A stretch of 15,155 bases of DNA. Origin: Peptococcaceae bacterium. GTDB lineage: Bacteria; Bacillota; DSM-12270; Thermacetogeniales; Thermacetogeniaceae. A program made the position numbers and the translations under genes. The stretch lies in assembly GCA_003160265.1 (NCBI GenBank), contig PLQY01000098.1, positions 15,255 through 30,409 on the forward strand, given 5' to 3'. Below the pieces are notes generated by a model, which saw only the letters and a list, made by a program, of their open reading frames with translations, had not been told where the DNA came from and searched no databases. Positions 8,157 to 13,766 of this stretch are shown one piece after another. Position 1 is the first letter of the stretch; each line of letters starts with the position of its first letter.

Positions 8157-9062
8157 ATGAAGCAGGTTCCCGGAGACTTTGAATTGTCGGCCAGGATGTT
8201 TCTGACCATGTTCCTGCTGGCCGTCCTCTATCTGGTGTTCGCCCTCGTGCTCTTCACCGCCGGCGTCAGCTTCACCTGGCTGATCGTCATCGTCGGAGCG
8301 ATGCTGCTGGCGCAGTACTACTTTTCCGACCGGATGGTGCTGCTCTCCACCGGCGCCAAGGTGATCAGCCCGGAGCAGGCGCCCGAATTGCACGCCATAG
8401 TCTACCGCCTGGCGGACGAGGCCGGGGTGCCCAAGCCGAAGGTTGCCGTGGTTCCCACCCCGGCGCCCAATGCCTTTGCCACCGGCAGGAGCCCCGGGCA
8501 CGCCGTGGTGGCGGTGACTCAGGGTCTGCTCGACCGCCTGAACCCGCAGGAGATCGAAGCGGTGCTGGCCCACGAAATGAGCCACGTGCGCAACCACGAC
8601 ATGGTCGTGATGACCCTGGCCACCTTCTTCGCCACGGTGGCCATGTTCCTGACGCGCTATCTCTTCTTCTTTGGCGGGGGTCTCGGGGGAAGCTACGGGG
8701 GCGGCCAGAAGAACCGAAGCGGTGGAGGCATGGCGATGGTCTTCCTGGTGTCGCTGGTGGTCGGGGTGGTCAGCTTCTTACTGATCCGGGCGCTCTCCCG
8801 CTACCGGGAGTATGCCGCCGACCGGGGATCCGCCTACCTGACCGAGGCGCCGGCCAACCTGCGGAGCGCCCTGATCAAGATCAGCAACACCCCGTTGGGC
8901 CGTCAGCGGTCAATTGGCCAGACCGACGCCGTCAACGCCCTCCTGATCGCCCCATCCCTGAAGGGAGCCGGGGAATTCTTCGGTGAACTGTTTTCCACCC
9001 ACCCGTCCCTGAAGCACCGCCTGGCCTACCTGGACGAACTGGAGCACCAGATCAACCACTGA
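8157..9062 (+). CDS. htpX: Membrane zinc metalloprotease HtpX (family M48)
   Basis: The 301-residue HtpX-type protease degrades misfolded or damaged inner-membrane proteins. Two N-terminal membrane helices (about 13-32 and 37-55) precede a cytoplasmic domain with the zinc motif HEMSH (139-143), followed by a second hydrophobic pair (about 152-172 and 193-211). The third zinc ligand is probably Glu218 in RYREYAADRGSAYL. A glycine-rich loop (GGGLGGSYGGG) links the second pair, as in many family members. ATG 8157 behind GGAAGGTGA is preferred to an upstream in-frame TTG (8118). The gene has its own promoter. Its last 11 bases overlap the end of the convergent ispDF gene, with no terminator between them. 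Confidence 0.96.
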   Translation: MKQVPGDFELSARMFLTMFLLAVLYLVFALVLFTAGVSFTWLIVIVGAMLLAQYYFSDRMVLLSTGAKVISPEQAPELHAIVYRLADEAGVPKPKVAVVPTPAPNAFATGRSPGHAVVAVTQGLLDRLNPQEIEAVLAHEMSHVRNHDMVVMTLATFFATVAMFLTRYLFFFGGGLGGSYGGGQKNRSGGGMAMVFLVSLVVGVVSFLLIRALSRYREYAADRGSAYLTEAPANLRSALIKISNTPLGRQRSIGQTDAVNALLIAPSLKGAGEFFGELFSTHPSLKHRLAYLDELEHQINH

Positions 9063-10359
9063 CCGTAGCCACCGCCCAGGCAGCAATGCCCTCCTTGCGT
9101 CCGACGAAGCCCAGCCCCTCGGTGGTGGTCGCCTTGATCCCCACGTTGCCCGGCAGTATCCCCAGCACAGCCCCGATCCTCTGCTGCATCGCGTCAATGT
9201 AGGGTGCCAGGCGCGGTGTCTCTGCCGCAATCATCAGGTCAACTTGGGAGACCATATAACCGGCAGCGGCCAGGATGCTCCTGACATCGGCCAGCAGGGC
9301 GAGGCTGGGAGCATCCTTCCACCGCGGGTCACCCGGCGGGAAATGGTGCCCGATATCCCGCAGTCCGGCGGCGCCCAGGCAGGCGTCCATCAGAGCATGC
9401 AGAGCCGCATCGGCGTCCGAGTGCCCGGCCAGGCCGGGGCTGCCGGGGATCTTCACGCCGCCCAGGAATAGCGGACGACCGGAGTCAAAGTGATGCACGT
9501 CGTAGCCGATCCCCACCCTCAAAGGAGAAACCGGCGCCAGGGAACCCGGCGCGGCGCCATCTTGGTTGTGAGCGTAGCGAACGTTGTGGGCGCCCCACCA
9601 TCCAGTTGGGGTGGGCCGGTCGTGGACAAGGCCCCGTCCGGCGCGCCGTCCCAGGATCGCCTGGGCAATCCGCAAGTCCTCAGGAGTGGTCACCTTGAAG
9701 TTGTCATAGCTCCCGCGGTAGACCTCCACCGGCACCCCCAGGCGCTCCACCAGGGAGGCGTCGTCTGTACCCGAAAAGCCGTCCCGCTCCGCCTCGGCAT
9801 AGGCCCGGAGCAGCAGATCACGCTGGAAGACTTGGGGGGTCTGGGCGATCCACAACCCGTCCCGCACCGGAGTCTCCCTGACGATCCCTGATGAATCCAC
9901 CATTTTGACGGTGTCCTTGACCGGGACAGCCACCACCACAGCCGCCCCCGGGTGCCCCACCCGCAAATCCGGGCACCCGGCGGCCGCGGCGCGCTTTACC
10001 ACACCCTCCAGCAACTCGACAGACAACAACGGCCTGGCGGCATCGTGCACGGCCACCAGGCCAAACTCCTCGGACAGCGCTTGCGCTCCGGCTGCCGCCG
10101 ATGCCTGCCGCGAGAGGCCGCCGGGCACAACAGCGACCAGCTTCTGCAGGCCGTAGGGGGCCAGCAGGGCACGGCAGAAGGCCATCTCTTCCGGGGGCGC
10201 CACCACTATGTAGGCGTCCACCACAGCCGCAGCCTCGAAGGTGATGATGCTGTGCAAAAGCAACGGCCGGTCGCCGAGAGGGAGGAAAGCCTTGTTGACG
10301 GGGGCTCCCATCCTCTCACCCCGACCAGCCGCCAGGATCACGCCGCCGACCTTATCCAA
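9052..10359 (-). CDS. ispDF: Bifunctional IspD-IspF, MEP isoprenoid pathway
   Basis: This 435-residue fusion carries two enzymes of the non-mevalonate pathway. Residues 1-235 are the IspD cytidylyltransferase, which makes CDP-methylerythritol: LAAGRGERMG (9-18), DAARP (106-110), QTPQVF, GTDDASLVE and NFKVTTPEDL. Residues 279-435 are the IspF cyclase: YDVHHF (metal ligands Asp287 and His289), GHSDAD (His313) and KATTTEGLGFVGR. An odd linker of about 40 residues (237-278) joins them. The start is a TTG at 10359 with GAGGTGA 7 bases upstream. It overlaps the end of yacL by 8 bases, which indicates translational coupling. IspE, the intermediate kinase, is not in the window. Fused IspDF is best known in alpha- and epsilon-proteobacteria; Firmicutes such as Bacillus keep two genes. 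Confidence 0.96.
   Translation of the reverse strand: MDKVGGVILAAGRGERMGAPVNKAFLPLGDRPLLLHSIITFEAAAVVDAYIVVAPPEEMAFCRALLAPYGLQKLVAVVPGGLSRQASAAAGAQALSEEFGLVAVHDAARPLLSVELLEGVVKRAAAAGCPDLRVGHPGAAVVVAVPVKDTVKMVDSSGIVRETPVRDGLWIAQTPQVFQRDLLLRAYAEAERDGFSGTDDASLVERLGVPVEVYRGSYDNFKVTTPEDLRIAQAILGRRAGRGLVHDRPTPTGWWGAHNVRYAHNQDGAAPGSLAPVSPLRVGIGYDVHHFDSGRPLFLGGVKIPGSPGLAGHSDADAALHALMDACLGAAGLRDIGHHFPPGDPRWKDAPSLALLADVRSILAAAGYMVSQVDLMIAAETPRLAPYIDAMQQRIGAVLGILPGNVGIKATTTEGLGFVGRKEGIAAWAVATVSG
9565..9615. repeat. Possible repeat-derived insert in the ispDF linker
   Basis: The DNA encoding linker residues about 249-266 contains GTTGTG twice (9565-9570 and 9583-9588) around AGCGTAGCGAAC, and a CCCACC/GGTGGG stem (9594-9599 with 9610-9615). 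The encoded segment (TGWWGAHNVRYAHN) fits neither the IspD nor the IspF family. It looks like a short palindromic repeat absorbed in frame. Confidence 0.3.
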
Positions 10360-11482
10360 TCACTTTCACCTCATGATAGCGGCGGGGGTGCGAAGAAGCA
10401 TCCTTGGCCACGATCTTCGGTTTGGCGAAGATCATTCGTCCCGCCGAGGTCTGCAGCACACTGGTGACGACCACCGCAATGTTCTGCCCGACGTAGCGTT
10501 TACCGTTTTCGATCACGATCATGGTGCCGTCCTCCAGGTAGGCGATCCCCTGTCCCACTTCCTTGCCATCCCGGATGACGTCAACCGATCCGATCTCCTC
10601 GCCGGGCAAGTACAGCGGCTTGACCGCATTGGCCAGATCGTTGATGTTCAACACCTTGACGTTTTCCAACTCGGCCACTTTATTCAGGTTGTAATCGTTG
10701 GTGACTACAGGAGCATCCAGGCGCTTGGCAATCTTCAGCAGCATGGCGTCGACCTCGCTGTTTTCCGGCCTCTCGAAGTCCCGCACGTCAATCCTGACTC
10801 CCTGCTCCTTGCGCATCTTGTTGAGGATGTCCAGACCCCGACGCCCCTTGTTGCGCCTGAGCAGGTCGGAGGAATCGGCAATGTGCTGGAGTTCTTCCAG
10901 GACAATACGGGGAACGATCAGCGTCCCCTCCAGGAAACCGCTCCGGCAGATGTCGGAGATCCGTCCATCGATGATGACGTTGGTATCGAGTATCTTGTAA
11001 TTTCCCCGTCCGCCCTCACTCTTCGTCTTACCCGTCTTGAAAAGGGAGAACAGGACGTTCGTATCATCCTTCTCCTTCAAGCCCGCGATCAGTCCAAGAT
11101 AACCGAACAGCAGGCTGGCCACTACGGGAACGTAGGGGCCAACCACGGGGATGCGGGCCAGAGAAGCTCCTAATAAGTTGGCAATCACAAGACCTACGAT
11201 GATTCCAAAAGCACCGCCGATGAGATCTTGTATCGGGGTTCGCTGCAGTCTGCTTTCGAAAAACCTGATCATCTGCAGCATGACCCGAATCAGCCAGGGG
11301 GCGATCAGGAATGTGGCCAATGCAAAGATGAGCGCGATTACTGCAAGAAACACGTGCCAGGAATAGCCGGTCGTTGACATGAAACTCCTGGTGATCTCCA
11401 GGCTCCTGACCAGGAAGCCTATTGATAATCCGATTGCTCCTCCGATCAGACCTAAAACGATCTGAAAGATACGTTGTGCCAT
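10352..11482 (-). CDS. yacL: YacL-type membrane protein with PIN and TRAM domains
   Basis: The 376-residue protein has four N-terminal membrane helices (about 5-25, 42-69, 84-108 and 111-135). They are followed by a cytoplasmic PIN nuclease-like domain from residue 162 and a C-terminal TRAM domain (about 292-355) that probably binds RNA. Acidic PIN residues are visible at Asp166 (ILDTNVIIDG), Glu196/197 (VLEELQH), Asp245 (SEVDAML) and Asp263 (TNDYNL). The cellular role of YacL is not settled. Its place before ispD matches the Bacillus subtilis order radA-disA-yacL-ispD-ispF. The ATG start is preceded by AAGGTGA. It leads the yacL-ispDF unit from its own promoter, since the usual link to disA is broken by a plus-strand gene. 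Confidence 0.93.
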   Translation of the reverse strand: MAQRIFQIVLGLIGGAIGLSIGFLVRSLEITRSFMSTTGYSWHVFLAVIALIFALATFLIAPWLIRVMLQMIRFFESRLQRTPIQDLIGGAFGIIVGLVIANLLGASLARIPVVGPYVPVVASLLFGYLGLIAGLKEKDDTNVLFSLFKTGKTKSEGGRGNYKILDTNVIIDGRISDICRSGFLEGTLIVPRIVLEELQHIADSSDLLRRNKGRRGLDILNKMRKEQGVRIDVRDFERPENSEVDAMLLKIAKRLDAPVVTNDYNLNKVAELENVKVLNINDLANAVKPLYLPGEEIGSVDVIRDGKEVGQGIAYLEDGTMIVIENGKRYVGQNIAVVVTSVLQTSAGRMIFAKPKIVAKDASSHPRRYHEVKVIG

Positions 11483-11541
11483 TTTTTCACCTTCTTTCCA
11501 TAAATACTGATATACCCTTATTTTGGATAAACCACAATCCC

Positions 11542-11570
11542 ATTATACGTAAAATACTCCTTGACCGCAA
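11542..11570 (-). promoter_or_regulatory. Probable promoter of yacL-ispDF
   Basis: On the minus strand, TTGCGG (11570-11565) lies 17 bases before a perfect TATAAT (11547-11542). The -35 box matches consensus at only three positions, so strength is uncertain. Transcription would start near 11535, giving an approximately 53-base leader before yacL. Confidence 0.6.
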
Positions 11571-11608
11571 GGGCAGCCCCCAATTTTCCCGATGACTATC
11601 CGATCGAA

Positions 11609-11638
11609 TTGACAACCGAGACGGTAGAACACTATAAT
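11609..11638 (+). promoter_or_regulatory. Strong promoter of the small plus-strand gene
   Basis: A perfect TTGACA (11609-11614) lies 18 bases before a perfect TATAAT (11633-11638). Transcription would start near 11645. It diverges from the yacL promoter, with about 40 bases between the two -35 boxes. Confidence 0.85.
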
Positions 11639-11678
11639 GAACCTGACAGTTTATCAACGAAGAGGAGGCCTGGCATAA

Positions 11679-12074
11679 TTGAAGGATCTGATTTGTGATG
11701 AATTTCAGAATACAGTATCCGAACTGCTCATGCGCCACCACAGTATTCTGGACGTCCTCTCGAAACTTCAAGAAGCCTCAGCCCGCATCAACCGGGCTAC
11801 CGTAAAATCAGTCACCGGCTGTGGCTGCATCCAGGTCGATGCCAAGAAGAAGTCGATCCCCCCCGATGTGTCGCTCCTCGACTTCAGGGACTATTTCGAA
11901 AGCCACCTGCACGGCAAACTCTGCCCCAGTTGCCGGGAATTCATCGAGACCGAGATCGGCAGAACCCTCTTCTACATGACGGCCCTCTGCAACCTGCTCG
12001 ACCTGAACCTCTACGACATCTTCCTCAAGGAACACAAAACGTGCACCACCCTGAGAGTCTTTAACCTGACGTAA
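11679..12074 (+). CDS. Small conserved clostridial-type protein, function unknown
   Basis: This 131-residue soluble protein is mostly helical. It resembles a conserved clostridial family that I recall only vaguely, perhaps carried as a DUF, and I cannot name a function. Four cysteines form two pairs, CGC (48-50) and CPSC (82-85), which could bind a metal. The flanking helices, LSKLQEASARINRA and EIGRTLFYMTALCNLLDLN, loosely recall the helices of MazG-like nucleotide pyrophosphatases. However, the expected acidic residues are replaced (an Arg where EIGR would need Asp), so activity of that kind is doubtful. The start is TTG 11679, ten bases after AGGAGG (11663-11668). The gene has its own promoter and terminator and lies opposite in strand to both neighbours, disA and yacL. 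Confidence 0.85.
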   Translation: MKDLICDEFQNTVSELLMRHHSILDVLSKLQEASARINRATVKSVTGCGCIQVDAKKKSIPPDVSLLDFRDYFESHLHGKLCPSCREFIETEIGRTLFYMTALCNLLDLNLYDIFLKEHKTCTTLRVFNLT

Positions 12075-12079
12075 ACCCT

Positions 12080-12135
12080 GTGATGAGTGATGAGTGATGT
12101 TTTTAGACTCATTACTCATTACTCATTACTTTTTT
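12080..12135 (+). terminator. Terminator built from seven-base tandem repeats
   Basis: The 5' arm (12080-12099) is GTGATGA twice plus GTGATG. The 3' arm comes from ACTCATT repeated three times (12107-12127). As plus-strand RNA they form a 20-bp stem (12080-12099 with 12110-12129) that needs three G-U pairs, followed by six T (12130-12135). On the minus strand the same positions would be A-C mismatches and no U-tract follows, so it should work mainly for the small plus-strand gene, whose stop is 5 bases upstream. Confidence 0.85.
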
Positions 12136-12137
12136 GA

Positions 12138-13766
12138 TCAGATGTAGCGGTCAAGCATGACCTGTTCCTGAATGCGGCGCATACCACTCTTGATCGCCTG
12201 GGCGCGGGCCTCGCCGATCCCATCCACGGCATCCAACTCCTCGATGGAGGCCTTGGCAATGTTCTGGAGCCTGGCAAATTTTTGGACCAGGTTTTCGATG
12301 ATCAGGGTGGGCAGTTTGGGGATTTTGTGAAGGATCCGGTAACCGTGAGGAAACACCGCCAGGTCGAGAATGCCTGCTGTAGCCCCGCAGCCCAGAGCCC
12401 GGCTGAAGGTGGACAGTTCCAGCAGTTCCTCCGAAGAGCAATTGCCCAGGTACTGTTTGACCTCGGCCACCGACCTGTCGCTACTGGCGTTGTAGTCTTG
12501 GATCACATAGAAGAGTTCATCCTCCACGTTTGCTACCAACTCCTCCGCCTGCATGGTTACCAGGCGGCCTTCAACCCCGAGTTCCACGATGTAGCCATTC
12601 AACTCCCGCACGATCCGCATCACCATCTCCCCACGCTGAACCACCTTGGCCACGTCGAAGACTGTCGTCATTTCTTCGAACTCCAAAGCAGTCAGGTTGA
12701 CCAGGGCCTTATCGAGCACCCGCCTGTACCGCTCCAGGGTCTGGATCGCCTGGTCGGCCTTGGACAGAATCACCTCGATCTCCCTGAGGATGTAGCGCAC
12801 GTGCCCTCTGTACAGGGTGATCAAACCCCGCCGGTGGGAGATGGCAATCACCATGGCGCCTGTCTGGGCAGCAAACCGATGGGCGGTGCGATGCCTGATC
12901 CCTGTCTCATCCGAAGGCACTATGGGGTCCGGAACCAGTTGGGTGTTGGCGTAGAGGATCCGCTGGGCATCCTGGCTCAGGATGATCGCTCCGTCCATCT
13001 TGGACAACTCGTAGATATTCGGCGGCGTGAATTCCGTATCGATCATGAAGCCGCCCTCCACCAATTCCAGGATTTCCGGGTTATCTACCAGGATAATCAG
13101 TGCGCCCATCTTCGCCCGCAGGATACTTTCCAGCCCATCCCGCAAGGGTGTGCCCGGGGCCAGCATCTTCAGCGCCTTCAGCAGTTCGTCCTTCTCCTCT
13201 TTTGCATCCCTCTTCTCAGGGCGCTCCTCGCGGGACTCCCGCCCTTCCCTGCCCTCCCGGAGATCGCGGGCGTCCCTCACTAATTCGGATGCCGGATGTC
13301 GAAGGTCGGAGGCCGGATTTTCCTCCTGACTTTCTTCTTTCGAAATCCTAGACCTTCCCAGGCGGTCATCTCTCTTTTTTCGCCCTTCGGGCGCCACTGA
13401 TGTTCGCTCTCGCTCACCACTAATGAGGCCATCTTCCGGCGCGCCCGCTAAAACGGCCGTGCCTGGCATCACTTGTGGCATGGCTGTACCGTGTCCGGCT
13501 GACAGAGCGCGGCCACGGCCTCCGGCATCTGGCACCAAAGGCTCCCTGTCTCTGGATGCCTCCCTGGCGCCCCGACCCCTGGATGAGCGTTCCTCCCCGG
13601 TTTTTTCCCCCTGCAATAGGTCTTCTTTCAATACCCTCCCCCCCAATCTATATATCTTTCTTGCAGTCCCCTTCTTGCCAATACTGCGCCGCCAAGCAGG
13701 CGCCCGCCACTTCCCACATCCCAGATCACAACGCCTTGTCCAGGGCCTCTCTGACGGTCTTGACAC
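12138..13766 (-). CDS. disA: Di-adenylate cyclase DisA with long N-terminal extension
   Basis: DisA makes the second messenger c-di-AMP and scans DNA for damage. The core from about residue 190 to the end has normal length: DAC domain with DGA (259-261, counted from TTG 13769) and RHR (292-294), a helical spine, and a C-terminal helix-hairpin-helix region (IEELDAVDGIGEARAQ). It is preceded by about 180 extra residues rich in Arg, Glu, Lys, Asp and Gly with no recognisable fold. No well-placed start lies next to the core; an in-frame GTG at 13280 lacks a ribosome site. I chose GTG 13766, which has GGAGG 6 bases upstream but overlaps the end of radA by 41 bases; TTG 13769, 13646 and 13631 are alternatives. 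Core identity is certain, start uncertain. It is co-oriented with radA, as in Bacillus. Confidence 0.92.
   Translation of the reverse strand: MSRPSERPWTRRCDLGCGKWRAPAWRRSIGKKGTARKIYRLGGRVLKEDLLQGEKTGEERSSRGRGAREASRDREPLVPDAGGRGRALSAGHGTAMPQVMPGTAVLAGAPEDGLISGERERTSVAPEGRKKRDDRLGRSRISKEESQEENPASDLRHPASELVRDARDLREGREGRESREERPEKRDAKEEKDELLKALKMLAPGTPLRDGLESILRAKMGALIILVDNPEILELVEGGFMIDTEFTPPNIYELSKMDGAIILSQDAQRILYANTQLVPDPIVPSDETGIRHRTAHRFAAQTGAMVIAISHRRGLITLYRGHVRYILREIEVILSKADQAIQTLERYRRVLDKALVNLTALEFEEMTTVFDVAKVVQRGEMVMRIVRELNGYIVELGVEGRLVTMQAEELVANVEDELFYVIQDYNASSDRSVAEVKQYLGNCSSEELLELSTFSRALGCGATAGILDLAVFPHGYRILHKIPKLPTLIIENLVQKFARLQNIAKASIEELDAVDGIGEARAQAIKSGMRRIQEQVMLDRYI
13284..13320. 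repeat. Degenerate seven-base repeat inside the disA extension
   Basis: On the plus strand, five heptamers in phase read CGGATGC, CGGATGT, CGAAGGT, CGGAGGC and CGGATTT. The same heptamer family appears in the non-coding DNA before sppA (6267-6348). Here it is read on the minus strand as residues around DLRHPASEL of the DisA extension. Confidence 0.6.

Noticed and set aside
10241..11173. Plus-strand open frame of 310 codons opposite ispDF and yacL
   Set aside because: It is antisense to two well-identified genes, with no domain and no convincing start signal.
12282..13283. Plus-strand open frame of 333 codons opposite disA
   Set aside because: It lies entirely antisense to the conserved DisA coding region, is rich in His/Gln/Asp as expected from a reversed GC-rich gene, and matches no family.
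13381..13394. CGCCC-TTC-GGGCG hairpin next to a run of T
   Set aside because: On the plus strand the T-run precedes the stem, and on the minus strand it is a run of A after the stem, so neither orientation makes a terminator. It lies inside the disA open frame.
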